Assembly: GCF_000585375.1 (NCBI RefSeq) | Contig: NZ_KK073874.1 | Location: forward strand, 8,405,913 to 8,469,912 | Direction of reading: 5' to 3' | DNA: 64,000 nucleotides | Source: Cryptosporangium arvum DSM 44712 | GTDB taxonomy: Bacteria > Actinomycetota > Actinomycetes > Mycobacteriales > Cryptosporangiaceae | In this document: positions 43,306 to 52,905 of the stretch, piece by piece | Numbering within the stretch: position 1 is the first letter of the stretch | How the letters are laid out: the number at the start of each line of letters is the position of its first letter | Notes under the pieces: model-generated | Seen by the model: the letters and a program-made list of their open reading frames with translations, nothing else | Databases searched by the model: none | What the model was told of the DNA's origin: nothing | Translations under genes and position numbers: made by a program

Positions 43306-44775
43306 GTGGCCGAGAAGGACCGGCTGGCGCGCTACCGGGCGATGCGCTCCGCCGACCGCACGCCCGAGCCCGTTCCGGACGATGCACCGGAGACCGACGA
43401 CGCCCTCGGGAACTCCTTCGTCATCCAGGAGCACCACGCCCGCTCCCTGCACTGGGACTTCCGTCTCGAACGGGACGGCGTCCTCGTCTCGTGGGCGATC
43501 CCGAAGGGCCTGCCGCCCGACCCGAAGCAGAACCATCTCGCGGTCCACACCGAAGACCATCCGCTCGACTACGCGGGCTTCGAGGGCGCGATCCCGGCCG
43601 GCGAGTACGGCGGCGGCAACGTCTCGGTCTGGGACCACGGCACGTACGACCTGGAGAAGTGGACCGAGCGGGAGGTGAAGGTCGTTCTCCACGGGACACG
43701 CTCGAATGGGCGATATGTCCTGTTCAAGACCGGGAAAGACTGGATGATCCACCGCATGGATCCGGTTCCGGAAGGCTGGCGGCCGCTCCCCGAGCTGGTG
43801 CCACCGATGCTCGCCACGCTCGGCGCACTGCCCGGCGACGACGCCGAGTGGGCGTACGAGATGAAGTGGGACGGCGTCCGGCTCGTGCTCTACATCTCCG
43901 GCGGCCGGGTCAAAGCCCTCACCCGCAGCAACCGCGACGTCACGAGCAACTACCCGGAGCTGCACCAGCTCGCCGCGTCGGTCGGCACCCGGCAACTGGT
44001 GGTGGACGGCGAGGTCGTCGCCACCGACGCGAACGGGCGGATCAGCTTCGGCGCGCTGCAGAACCGCATGCACGTGTCCCGGCCGGGCAAGAAGCTGCTG
44101 GCGAGCTCACCGGTCACGTTCCTGGCGTTCGACCTGCTCCACCTCGACGGTGAGCCCCTCCTCGAGCGGCCGTACGCCGAGCGGCGGCAACTGCTCACCG
44201 AACAGGGGCTGAAAGGCCCACACTGGTCGACGCCACCGCACTTCGCCGGCGGCGGCGCCGACGCGGTGGCCACCAGCCGCGCCCAGGGGCTCGAAGGCAT
44301 CGTCGCCAAGCGGCTCACGAGCAGGTACCTGCCGGGGAAGCGCACGCGGGACTGGGTGAAGGTCAAGAACATCCGCACGCAGGAGGTCGTCGTCGGCGGC
44401 TGGCGTCCGGGCGCGGGACGCCGGGAGGGGCGGATCGGGTCGCTGCTGCTCGGCATCCCCGGCCCGGACGGGCTGGAGTACGTGGGGCACGTCGGCACCG
44501 GTTTCACCGACGCGGTGCTCGACGACCTGACCCGGCGCCTGCTGCGCACCGAACGCAAGGCGAGCCCATTCGCGAACCCGCTCCCCCGCCCGCACGCGAA
44601 GGACGCCCGCTGGGTGACGCCGAACCTGGTGGGCGAGGTGGCGTTCGGCGAGTGGACCGGCGAGGGGCTGCTCCGGCACCCGGCCTGGCGCGGGCTCCGC
44701 TCGGACAAGAAGCCCGGCGACGTCCGGCTAGAGGGCCCGCTCCCGGAGCGCGATCAGCGCGGTGTTGGCGAGTAG
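43306..44775 (+). CDS. ligD: ATP-dependent DNA ligase LigD with 3'-phosphoesterase domain, no polymerase domain
   Basis: It has 489 residues. The N-terminal phosphoesterase domain (about 35-150) contains IQEHHARSLHWDFRLERDG and GEYGGGNVSVWDHG. The ligase domain (about 165-470) has motif I EMKWDGVRL (nucleophile K187), then VVDGEVVATD, GLEGIVAKRL and RDWVKVKN. It would seal breaks in non-homologous end joining with Ku. The polymerase/primase domain of full-length LigD is absent, so it is a two-domain variant; a separate LigD polymerase and ku would have to be elsewhere. GTG start. The 3' end overlaps the convergent amidohydrolase by 48 bp. Confidence 0.92.
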   Translation: MAEKDRLARYRAMRSADRTPEPVPDDAPETDDALGNSFVIQEHHARSLHWDFRLERDGVLVSWAIPKGLPPDPKQNHLAVHTEDHPLDYAGFEGAIPAGEYGGGNVSVWDHGTYDLEKWTEREVKVVLHGTRSNGRYVLFKTGKDWMIHRMDPVPEGWRPLPELVPPMLATLGALPGDDAEWAYEMKWDGVRLVLYISGGRVKALTRSNRDVTSNYPELHQLAASVGTRQLVVDGEVVATDANGRISFGALQNRMHVSRPGKKLLASSPVTFLAFDLLHLDGEPLLERPYAERRQLLTEQGLKGPHWSTPPHFAGGGADAVATSRAQGLEGIVAKRLTSRYLPGKRTRDWVKVKNIRTQEVVVGGWRPGAGRREGRIGSLLLGIPGPDGLEYVGHVGTGFTDAVLDDLTRRLLRTERKASPFANPLPRPHAKDARWVTPNLVGEVAFGEWTGEGLLRHPAWRGLRSDKKPGDVRLEGPLPERDQRGVGE

Positions 44776-45894
44776 GCGAACCCCGATACCTATCGCTTTC
44801 TCGTCGATGTCGAACGACCCCTGGTGCAGATCCAGGGCTTCGCCCGGCCGCCCGACGCCGAGCCGCGCCATCGCACCCCAGCAGTGCTCGAGGTACCAGG
44901 AGAAGTCCTCGCCGCCCATGCTCTGCTGGGTGTCGACGAGCGCTTCCGGGCCGAGCGTCTCGAGCGCCGCCTCGCTCAGCACACCGGCCGAGTGCGGATG
45001 GTTGACCACCGGCGGCATGCCGCGGTTGTACTCGACGTGCGCGACCGCTCCCGTGGGCGCGACGACCTGGTGCACGAGCTGCTCGATCAGCTTCGGCGCC
45101 AGCTCCCACGCCGCGTGGTCGAGGCAGCGCACCGAGCCGCTCACGGTGCCGCTCTGCGGGATCGCGTTCGGTGCGACCCCGCTGTGCACGGCCCCGAACA
45201 CCAACGACAACGCCGATCGGACGTCGACCCGGCGGGCCAGCAACGCCGGCACGTCGGTGACCACCCGGGCCAGCGCGGTGACCAGGTCGACGGTCAGGTG
45301 CGGGCGGGCGGTGTGCCCACCGGGCCCGGACAGGTCGACCTTCACGAAGTCGGCCGCGGCGGTGATCGCGCCGCTGCGCAGTCCGACCTGGCCGGTCAGG
45401 GTCCGCGGATCGCAGTGCAGCGCGAAGATCTCCTCGACGCCCGCCAGCCGCCCGGCGTTGATCACGTCGAGCGACCCGGACGGCAACGCCTCCTCCGCCG
45501 GCTGGAACAGCAGCCGGACTCGCCCCGGCAGCGCGTCGCCGAGCGACGCCAGTGCCAGCCCGGCACCGAGCACGACCGTGGTGTGGACGTCGTGCCCGCA
45601 CGCGTGGCAGACACCCTCCACCGTCGAGCGGTACGGCACGTCCTTCACGTCGGGCAGCGGCAACGCGTCGAGATCAGCACGGAGAGCGACCATGTGCTCA
45701 CCGGAGCCGATGTCGCAGGAGAGCCCGTTGCCCTTGGGCAACATCACCGGGCGCAGGCCCGCCTCGACGAGCCGTTCAGCCACGAGCGCGGCGGTGGGCT
45801 GCTCGGTGTTCGACAGGTCAGGATGTGCGTGCACATGCCGCCGGAAGCGGATGAGCTCGTCTTCGTGCGCTGCGACCCAGGCGTCCAGGTTCAC
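44728..45894 (-). CDS. M20-family amidohydrolase
   Basis: It has 388 residues: RRHVHAHPDLSNTE, GVCHACGHDVHTTVVLGAG (metal ligands), LLFQPAEEALPSGS (catalytic Glu pair) and GGHTARPHLTVDLVTAL in the dimerisation domain. The family includes aminoacylases and N-acyl-amino-acid hydrolases; substrate unknown. The GTG at 45894 (VNLDAWVAAHEDELIRFRRH) is chosen since upstream sequence lacks family match. The position between lpdA and punA corresponds to amiA1/amiB1 in M. tuberculosis as I recall. Confidence 0.88.
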   Translation of the reverse strand: MNLDAWVAAHEDELIRFRRHVHAHPDLSNTEQPTAALVAERLVEAGLRPVMLPKGNGLSCDIGSGEHMVALRADLDALPLPDVKDVPYRSTVEGVCHACGHDVHTTVVLGAGLALASLGDALPGRVRLLFQPAEEALPSGSLDVINAGRLAGVEEIFALHCDPRTLTGQVGLRSGAITAAADFVKVDLSGPGGHTARPHLTVDLVTALARVVTDVPALLARRVDVRSALSLVFGAVHSGVAPNAIPQSGTVSGSVRCLDHAAWELAPKLIEQLVHQVVAPTGAVAHVEYNRGMPPVVNHPHSAGVLSEAALETLGPEALVDTQQSMGGEDFSWYLEHCWGAMARLGVGRPGEALDLHQGSFDIDEKAIGIGVRLLANTALIALRERAL

Positions 45895-46169
45895 CGGGAA
45901 AAGCCGTCTGCAGTCGCCGTTGGGCCGCTTGGCATCGGCAGAGTGTACCTCCCCCTTCCAACACGGGGTGTGACCGGTCGGTTCCGACTTGATCACCCGA
46001 CTGATACTGGTTCTGAACTGCGCGAACGGTGCTTTCGTGTAGGTAAGCGACGCCGACTGCGCCACACCGCACTTGCCCGACGCCGTCTGGTCCGAGACCC
46101 TTCAAGGACGGTGATCGAGTGCGGGCTGGCACGATTGGACCCGAGCGCTAGGACGGGCGAGTAGAAAAG

Positions 46170-48470
46170 GTGAGCGTGGACGCACCCACCCCGGTAGACG
46201 GCACCTCGGCCGCGAACGCGCCCGACGGCCGAACCGTCGGCAGACGGTATACCCTGCGATCTTCCGTGGGGTCCGGCGGCATGGGTACGGTCTGGCGCGC
46301 CTTCGACGAGTTGCTGCGCCGCGAGGTCGCGGTCAAGGAAGTGCTGCTCCCGGCCGGTATCCCGGCCCCGGAGCGCGCGGTCCTGTGCGAGCGGACGCTG
46401 CGCGAGGCACGTGCCGCCGCGGCCCTCAACCACCCCGCGGTGATCCGGGTCTACGACGTCGTCAACGACGGCGACCGGCCGTGGATCGTCATGGAGCTGC
46501 TCGACGCCGCGAGCCTGGCCGACACCCTGCGCGACGAAGGGCCGCTGCCCTACGACCGGGTCGCCGAGATCGGACTGGCCGTGCTCGGCGCGCTGGAGGC
46601 CGCGCACCGGGTCGGCGTCCTGCACCGCGACGTGAAGCCGGGCAACGTGCTGCTCGGCATCGACGGCCGGGTCACGCTCACCGACTTCGGCGTCGCGCGG
46701 TCGCCGAACGAGTCGCCGCTCACCAGCACCGGCCTGCTGCTCGGCTCACCCCAGTACATCGCGCCGGAGCGGGCCCGCGGGCGCCCGTTCGGCCCGCCGA
46801 GCGACCTGTTCTCGCTCGGCGCCACGCTCTACACCGCGGTCGAGGGCCGCCCGCCGTTCGACCGCGGTGATCCGCTGCCGACGATGACCGCTGTCGTCGT
46901 CGAACCGCCCGACCAGATGGCGTTCGCCGGGCCGCTGGCGCCGGTGCTGCTCGGCCTGCTCGAGAAGGACCCCGAGCAGCGCTGGGACTCGATCAAGACC
47001 CGTAACGCGCTGCGTACCGTGCTGTCCGGCGGCCGGATCACGTCGCTCGACGGCGGCGGCGGTGGACGCGCGCCCCGGCAGCCGGCCGGCCCCGCCGACC
47101 GCGCGCAGCAGCAACAGCAGCCCGCGCGGCGGCGCCCCGATGCTCCGGGCCCGAACGGGGCGATGCCGGCCGGCGGCCCCGGGATGCCGCCTCCGCCGCC
47201 GCCCGGTGGCGCGGGCTCGAACCGGCCGTCGCCCCCGGCGCCTCCGGGTGCCCCGCCCACCCCTCCCGGCGCGACGCCGGCCGCCGCCGCGGACGGGACT
47301 CCGGGTCAGCGTGGTACCGCCGAGGGCACCGCGGCGATGGCCGTCAACCCGTTCACGACCGACGGGGTCCCTTCGCTTCCCCCGCCCAAGCCAGACGCCA
47401 AGCCGGGCGACGCCGCCGCGAACGCGCCGGACCAGCCCGGATCCCACCGCCCGTCGCCCCATGGGCCGGGCGGACAGGGTGCGGCGCGGCCCGGCGCCGG
47501 GCGCGCGACCGTCCGCGGCAGCGTGTCCGTTCCGGGGCAGCAGGCACCGGGCCAGCAGGCGCAAGGGCAGCCACCCATCTCCGGGTACGCCCGCGTTCCC
47601 GGAGTCGCGCCCGCGCCGCCGCACGGCCAGCCCCCGGGTTCGCACCCGCAGGGCGCCGGCTACGGACCGTCGACGTACGGCGGCGGTTACGGCGGTTCGA
47701 CCGGCTACGGCGAGCAACCGCAGCCGACCGGATACGGCGAGCAGCCGCCGCAGAACTCCACGGCTCCGCTCCCGTCGGCACCGCCCTCGGCGAACCCGCG
47801 GCGCTCGGCGTACATGGGTGGGCACACGATGGTGTCGCCCTCACCGGCCATCCCCGATCACCACGGCCAGGACGGCCGGCGCCGCACAATGCTCATCGTC
47901 GCCGCGATCGTCGTCGCGGTGATCCTGATCGGCCTGATCAGCTACCTGGTGAGCGTGCTGGCCTCGGGCGACGACAACGCCTCCCCGAGCCGGTCGACGA
48001 CGTCGGCCGCGACCGGCAGCGGTGTGCAGCTCACGTCCTACGACTACCCCGACCGCGGTTTCACGCTGAAAGCTCCGGCCGACTGGTCGGAGAAGAAGGC
48101 CGAGACCTACGTCGACTACGACGGTCCGCAGGGCGACAAGCTGCGCGCGCTCATCGAGAGCGGCTCCTCACCGGAGCAGCACCTCAAGAGCGCGGAGAAC
48201 TACCAGAAGCAGCGGCTGACCAAGGGCCAGATCACCGCCTTCGAGACCGTCCACCAGCGGGAGAGCGCCAAGAAGCTCGGTGGCCGGGACACCTGGGAGT
48301 GGGAGTTCACCTACACCGAGAGCAACGTCCGCAAACACCGGGTCTGGCGCGTCGCCGTCGTCGACGGCAAGGCGTACAACCTGTACCTGACCACGGCGGA
48401 CGGCGACTTCGCCGAGCGGTTGCCGCTGTACGACGAGATCACCGCGTCGTTCACGTTCGACCGCCCCTGA
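46170..48470 (+). CDS. PknB-type Ser/Thr protein kinase with single TM
   Basis: It has 766 residues. The N-terminal Hanks kinase domain (about 25-290) has VGSGGMGTVWRAFDELLRRE, the ATP lysine in VAVKEVL, HRDVKPGNVLLG, DFGVARSPNE and APERARGRPFGPPSDLFSLG. A ~270-residue Pro/Gly-rich disordered linker follows (about 295-570). One TM helix (about 573-595, MLIVAAIVVAVILIGLISYL) leads to an external domain of ~160 residues (YDYPDRGFTLKAPADWSEKK) that resembles a lipoprotein-like sensor. GTG start at 46170. Targets unknown. Confidence 0.92.
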   Translation: MSVDAPTPVDGTSAANAPDGRTVGRRYTLRSSVGSGGMGTVWRAFDELLRREVAVKEVLLPAGIPAPERAVLCERTLREARAAAALNHPAVIRVYDVVNDGDRPWIVMELLDAASLADTLRDEGPLPYDRVAEIGLAVLGALEAAHRVGVLHRDVKPGNVLLGIDGRVTLTDFGVARSPNESPLTSTGLLLGSPQYIAPERARGRPFGPPSDLFSLGATLYTAVEGRPPFDRGDPLPTMTAVVVEPPDQMAFAGPLAPVLLGLLEKDPEQRWDSIKTRNALRTVLSGGRITSLDGGGGGRAPRQPAGPADRAQQQQQPARRRPDAPGPNGAMPAGGPGMPPPPPPGGAGSNRPSPPAPPGAPPTPPGATPAAAADGTPGQRGTAEGTAAMAVNPFTTDGVPSLPPPKPDAKPGDAAANAPDQPGSHRPSPHGPGGQGAARPGAGRATVRGSVSVPGQQAPGQQAQGQPPISGYARVPGVAPAPPHGQPPGSHPQGAGYGPSTYGGGYGGSTGYGEQPQPTGYGEQPPQNSTAPLPSAPPSANPRRSAYMGGHTMVSPSPAIPDHHGQDGRRRTMLIVAAIVVAVILIGLISYLVSVLASGDDNASPSRSTTSAATGSGVQLTSYDYPDRGFTLKAPADWSEKKAETYVDYDGPQGDKLRALIESGSSPEQHLKSAENYQKQRLTKGQITAFETVHQRESAKKLGGRDTWEWEFTYTESNVRKHRVWRVAVVDGKAYNLYLTTADGDFAERLPLYDEITASFTFDRP

Positions 48471-48506
48471 GGTGCGCCGACTTCGCAGCGGGTAGCGTGC
48501 TCTGGC

Positions 48507-49319
48507 GTGACGATGACGACCGACCCTTCCAGCCCCGAGTTCCTCGCGACCTCCGCAGCGACCGCGCTCGGTGAGGCCACCGGCGTGCGCAAGCACGACG
48601 TCGCGCTGGTGCTCGGTTCGGGCTGGGCCCCCGCCGCCGACCAGATCGGCGCGGCCGACTCCGAGGTCCCGCTCGATTACCTCGTCGGGTTCGCCCCGCC
48701 GACCGCTCTCGGACACGTCGGCTCGGTGCGTTCGCTGACCGTCGGCGAGAAGAAGGTGCTGATCTTCCTCGGCCGCACCCACCTGTACGAGGGGCGCGGG
48801 GTGGAGCCGGTCGTGCACGGTGTGCGGGTGGCCGCCGCGGCGGGCTGCCGGACGGTCGTGCTCACCAACGCCGCCGGTGGGCTGCGTGCCGGGATGTCGG
48901 TCGGCCAGCCGGTGCTGATCAGCGACCACATCAACCTGACCAGCCGGTCGCCGCTGGTCGGGGCCACCTTCGTGGACCTCACCGACCTGTACTCGCCGCG
49001 TCTGCGCGCGCTGGCCAAGGAGATCGACCCGTCGCTGGAGGAGGGCGTCTACGCCGCGCTCCCCGGGCCGCACTACGAGACGCCGGCCGAGATCCGGATG
49101 CTGGGCACGATCGGCGCCGACCTGGTCGGCATGTCGACCGCCCTGGAGGCCATCGCGGCCCGCGCGGCCGGCGTCGAGGTGTTCGGCCTGTCCCTGGTGA
49201 CGAACCTGGCGGCCGGGCTGGCCGGTAAGCCGCTCTCGCACACCGAGGTCATCGAGGCCGGCCAGGCGTCCGCCACCCGGATGGGCAAACTCCTGGGCGA
49301 ACTCATCGCCAGGGCCTAG
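48507..49319 (+). CDS. punA: Purine-nucleoside phosphorylase
   Basis: It has 270 residues, trimeric-class [92 protein letters not shown] and LVTNLAAGL. It splits purine nucleosides with phosphate, giving (deoxy)ribose-1-phosphate that the mutase and DeoC nearby can channel onward. GTG start at 48507. Confidence 0.94.
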   Translation: MTMTTDPSSPEFLATSAATALGEATGVRKHDVALVLGSGWAPAADQIGAADSEVPLDYLVGFAPPTALGHVGSVRSLTVGEKKVLIFLGRTHLYEGRGVEPVVHGVRVAAAAGCRTVVLTNAAGGLRAGMSVGQPVLISDHINLTSRSPLVGATFVDLTDLYSPRLRALAKEIDPSLEEGVYAALPGPHYETPAEIRMLGTIGADLVGMSTALEAIAARAAGVEVFGLSLVTNLAAGLAGKPLSHTEVIEAGQASATRMGKLLGELIARA

Positions 49320-49322
49320 GGC

Positions 49323-51038
49323 CTAGTCGAGGTCGGGGAAGTCTTCCTCGCGGTACTCGTGGGGGCGGCGGTGGTCGCCGCGTTCGCGTTTGCGGAGTTC
49401 GATCCGGCGGACCTTGCCGGAGAGGGTGCGCGGTAGCGGGCCGAACTCCACGCGGCGGACGCGCTGGTAGGGCGGCAGGTGCGAGCGGGCGTAGCGCAGG
49501 ATCTCCCGCGCGGTCTCGGGGCCGGGGCGGTACCCGTCGGCGAGGTCGATGTACGCCTTCGGCGAGGTGCCCGCGGCCTCGGGGGTCGGCACCACCGCGG
49601 CCTCGCCGACCGCTTCGTGCTCGGCCAGCACCCCTTCGAGCTCGACCGGCGAGATCCGGTGCCGCCCGTGCGTGAAGACGTCCTCGACCCGACCGAGATA
49701 GCGCAGGTAACCGCACTCGTCGGCGACCGCGACGTCGCCGGTGCGGTAGTACCGCCCCCGGGTGACCGGCGCGCGGCCGGCGACGGCCGGCTCCACGGCG
49801 TCGAAATAGTGGGACATCAGGCCCAGCGGACGCCGGGTGAGGTCGAGGCAGATCTCACCCTCCTCGCCCGGCGCAGCCGGGTAGCCGCTCAGCGGATCGA
49901 CGAGCACCACCGGGCAGCCGGGCAGCGGGCGGCCCATCGCGCCGAGCGTGACCGGCTGCCCGGGCGTGTGGGCCACCAGCGCGGTCGCCTCGGACTGCCC
50001 GTAGCCCTCCCGGATCGTGAGCTTCCAGGCCTGCCGGACCCGGTCGACGACCCCGACCCCGACCGGCTCACTGATCGTGACCAGCTCACGCAGGTGAGGC
50101 AGCCGGTCGCGCCACTCGGCCAGGTCCGCGGCGGCGGCCAGCGTCCGCCAGACTTTCGGCGGCGCGCACATCGTCGTCACCCGGCAGCGCGCCAGCAGCG
50201 CGAACAGCACTTGCGGTGCGGGCGGCGGCGCCGCGTGGACCAGGACGCAGGCACCGGCGTTCCACGGGGCGAACACGTTCCCGCACAGGTGCTTGGTCCA
50301 GCCGGGCGACGAGACGCTCAAGTGGACGTCGCCGGGGCGCAGGCCGGCCCAGTACATCGTCGTCAGGTGCCCCACCGGGTACGAGACGTGGGTGTGGACG
50401 ATCGCTTTCGCCCACCCGGTCGTGCCCGGGGTGAACAGGATCAGCAGCGGATCGTCGGCGCGGGTCGGCCCGTCCGGGGTGAAGCGGCCGGTCTCCGTGC
50501 GGAAGTCGTCGTAGCCGAGCCAGCCGTCCACCGGCTCCCCCACCGCGATCCTGGTGCCGGCGCCGGGTAGCCCGGCGGTTCGGTCGGAGCGCACGATCAG
50601 GTGGGCGACGTCCGCCCTGGCCATGCGTCCGGCGACTTCGGACGGCGCCAGCAGCGGCGAAGTGGGCACCGCGACCGCGCCGAGCTTCATCAGCGCGAGC
50701 AGCGATTCCCACAGCTCCACCTGGTTACCGAGCTGCACCAGCACCCGGTCGCCCCGGCGCACACCGCGGCGGCGCAGCCAGCAGGCGAGCCGGCCGGAGC
50801 GGTGGCTCAGCTCGCCGAACGTCAAGCACCCCTCGTTCCCGTCGCCGTCGACGATCCACAGCGCCCGGTCGTCGGCGTGCCGGGTGGCCAGGTATCCGTC
50901 GAACCAATCCAACGCCCAGTTGAACTCGCTGAAATCCGGCCACTCGAACCGGCGGATCGCCGCCGGGTAGTCGTTGGCGGTCTCCAGGAGCAGATCTCGG
51001 GCAGCCCGGAACGCCCAGCCCGGATCGGTCGGTGTCAC
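49323..51038 (-). CDS. AMP-dependent acyl-CoA synthetase/ligase
   Basis: It has 571 residues of the ANL superfamily. Motif A3 is LLILFTPGTTGWAKAIVHTH (TPGTTG-x-x-K), with LTIREGYGQSEATALVAHTP (A5), YYRTGDVAVADECGYLRYLG (A7) and a C-terminal LPRTLSGKVRRIELRKRE (Lys). The layout (FEWPDFSEFNWALDWFDGYL N-terminus) is that of acetyl/medium-chain acyl-CoA synthetases; substrate not predictable. GTG at 51038 chosen over the longer 51137 start, which has no family match. Confidence 0.88.
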   Translation of the reverse strand: MTPTDPGWAFRAARDLLLETANDYPAAIRRFEWPDFSEFNWALDWFDGYLATRHADDRALWIVDGDGNEGCLTFGELSHRSGRLACWLRRRGVRRGDRVLVQLGNQVELWESLLALMKLGAVAVPTSPLLAPSEVAGRMARADVAHLIVRSDRTAGLPGAGTRIAVGEPVDGWLGYDDFRTETGRFTPDGPTRADDPLLILFTPGTTGWAKAIVHTHVSYPVGHLTTMYWAGLRPGDVHLSVSSPGWTKHLCGNVFAPWNAGACVLVHAAPPPAPQVLFALLARCRVTTMCAPPKVWRTLAAAADLAEWRDRLPHLRELVTISEPVGVGVVDRVRQAWKLTIREGYGQSEATALVAHTPGQPVTLGAMGRPLPGCPVVLVDPLSGYPAAPGEEGEICLDLTRRPLGLMSHYFDAVEPAVAGRAPVTRGRYYRTGDVAVADECGYLRYLGRVEDVFTHGRHRISPVELEGVLAEHEAVGEAAVVPTPEAAGTSPKAYIDLADGYRPGPETAREILRYARSHLPPYQRVRRVEFGPLPRTLSGKVRRIELRKRERGDHRRPHEYREEDFPDLD

Positions 51039-51149
51039 TGGCCGCTGCCTGACCTTTCTGGCCTCTGAACAGGGGTCAACCTCGGTCAGGGTAAACGTCG
51101 GCAGGTCTCCTCGCGGCCCCGCGACACCGGCGTGCATCGGGGCATCTCA

Positions 51150-52826
51150 ATGAGCAACGATGGGCGCATGACCGAAACGTCCGGCTGGACCGGCCCCGAA
51201 GTGGCGGCGCTGCGTCATCGCACCGAAGAGTGGATCGCCGACGACCCCGATCCGGTGACGCGCGCCGAGCTCCAAGCCGTGCTGGCCGGGCTCCCGGGCA
51301 GCCTGGACGACCTCGCCGACCGGTTCGCCGGACCGCTCACGTTCGGCACCGCCGGTCTGCGCGGGCCGGTGCGGGCCGGCCCGAACGGCATGAACCGGGC
51401 CGTGGTCCGGGCGGCCGCCGCGGGCCTCTGCGCCTATCTGGACGACCACGGCTCCGGCGGACCGGTGGTCATCGGGTACGACGCCCGGCGCGGGAGTGCC
51501 GACTTCGCGGCCGAGACCGCCGCGGTGGTGACCGGCACCGGCCGGGCCGCGCTGCTGCTGCCCCGGCCGCTGCCGACGCCCGTGCTGGCCTACGCCGTGC
51601 GCAGGCTCGACGCCGCCGCCGGCGTGATGGTGACCGCGAGCCACAACCCGCCCGCCGACAACGGCTACAAGGTCTACCTCGGCGACGGTGCGCAGATCGT
51701 CCCGCCCGCCGACCGGGAGATCGAGGCGCGGATCCGGGCGGTCTCGCAGCTGGCCGCGGTCCCGCTCGGCACCGCGGCCCAGTCGGTCGACGAGCACGTC
51801 GTCGAGGAGTACGTCGCGACGACCGTGCAGGCCGTGGTCCGCACCGACCCCGGCGCCGACGCCCGGCGCGCGGCGCTGCGGGTGGCGTACACACCGCTGC
51901 ACGGCGTCGGGCGGGTGCTGGCCGAGCAGGCGTTCGCCGTCGCGGGGTTCGCGGCGCCGCACGTCGTGGCCTCACAGGCCGAGCCGGACCCGGCGTTCCC
52001 GACGGTCGCGTTCCCGAACCCGGAAGAGCCCGGCGCGGTCGACGAGCTGCTCGCGCTGGCGTCGTCGGTCGACGCGGACATCGCGATCGCGAACGACCCG
52101 GACGCCGACCGGTGCGCGGTCGCGGTGCCCGGCCCGGGAGGGTGGCGCCTGCTGCACGGTGACGAGGTGGGAGTGCTGCTGGCCGACGCGCTGCTGCGCA
52201 ACGGCGTCAAAGGCACGTATGCGACGACGATCGTGTCGTCGTCGCTGCTCTCGACGCTGGCCGCGGCCCGGGGCGCGCGGGCGGCCGAGACGCTCACCGG
52301 GTTCAAGTGGATCGTCCGGGCCGCCGACGACCTGGCCTACGGGTACGAGGAGGCGCTCGGGTACGCGGTCGCGCCGGGCGTCGTCCGGGACAAGGACGGG
52401 ATCTCCGCGGCGCTCGCGATCGCCGACCTGGCCGCCGCGCTGAAAGCGGACGGCAAGACGCTCGACGACCGGCTGGACGAGCTCGCGGTGGAGTTCGGGC
52501 TGCACGCGACGTCGCAGCTGTCGGTGCGGGTGTCCGACCTCCGGGAGATCGGGGCGCTGATGGCCAGGGTCCGATCCGCCCCCCCGGCCTCGTTGCTCGG
52601 GCGGCCGGTGACCCAGGTGCACGACCGGCTGCCGGACGCGGACGTGCTGACGGTGCGCGCGCCCGGAGTGCGTGTCGTGGTGCGTCCGTCCGGTACCGAG
52701 CCCAAGCTCAAGGCGTACCTGGAGGTCGTGGTGCCGGTCTCGGCCGGGGTGGCCACCGCTCGGGAGCTCGTGGCCGAGCAGCTGGGCACCCTGCGTGGCG
52801 AGGTGGCGGAGGCGCTCGGGGTCTGA
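51150..52826 (+). CDS. pmmB: Phospho-sugar mutase (phosphomannomutase/phosphoglucomutase family)
   Basis: About 558 residues. Conserved segments: FGTAGLRGPVRAGPNGMNRA (domain 1), MVTASHNPPADNGYKVYLGD (active-site Ser), ANDPDADRCAVAVPGPGG (Mg2+ Asp triad), GFKWIVRAADDL and VRPSGTEPKLKAYLEVVVPV (phosphate loop). It is of the PGM2/PMM2-like branch, whose members also act as phosphopentomutases. The place between punA and deoC supports pentose-1-phosphate to pentose-5-phosphate conversion. Start 51150 or 51168. Confidence 0.92.
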   Translation: MSNDGRMTETSGWTGPEVAALRHRTEEWIADDPDPVTRAELQAVLAGLPGSLDDLADRFAGPLTFGTAGLRGPVRAGPNGMNRAVVRAAAAGLCAYLDDHGSGGPVVIGYDARRGSADFAAETAAVVTGTGRAALLLPRPLPTPVLAYAVRRLDAAAGVMVTASHNPPADNGYKVYLGDGAQIVPPADREIEARIRAVSQLAAVPLGTAAQSVDEHVVEEYVATTVQAVVRTDPGADARRAALRVAYTPLHGVGRVLAEQAFAVAGFAAPHVVASQAEPDPAFPTVAFPNPEEPGAVDELLALASSVDADIAIANDPDADRCAVAVPGPGGWRLLHGDEVGVLLADALLRNGVKGTYATTIVSSSLLSTLAAARGARAAETLTGFKWIVRAADDLAYGYEEALGYAVAPGVVRDKDGISAALAIADLAAALKADGKTLDDRLDELAVEFGLHATSQLSVRVSDLREIGALMARVRSAPPASLLGRPVTQVHDRLPDADVLTVRAPGVRVVVRPSGTEPKLKAYLEVVVPVSAGVATARELVAEQLGTLRGEVAEALGV

Positions 52827-52850
52827 CCCGCGACTTTCGGGCCCATCCCG

Positions 52851-52890
52851 GGCCGCGAAGGCCCGGGAAGGCCCGGGAAGGCCCGGGAAG
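52851..52890. repeat. 10-bp tandem repeat in a convergent intergenic region
   Basis: Three perfect copies of GCCCGGGAAG (52861-52890) preceded by one imperfect copy (GGCCGCGAAG). Each contains the palindrome CCCGGG, so hairpin formation between copies is possible; it may act as a bidirectional terminator between pmmB and upp. No T tract. Confidence 0.75.
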
Positions 52891-52905
52891 GCGTCGTCGC
52901 CCCGG

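Noticed and set aside
45895-46169. Possible extra gene or operator between the amidohydrolase and the kinase
   Set aside because: No open frame with support and no clear palindrome; treated as an ordinary divergent promoter region.
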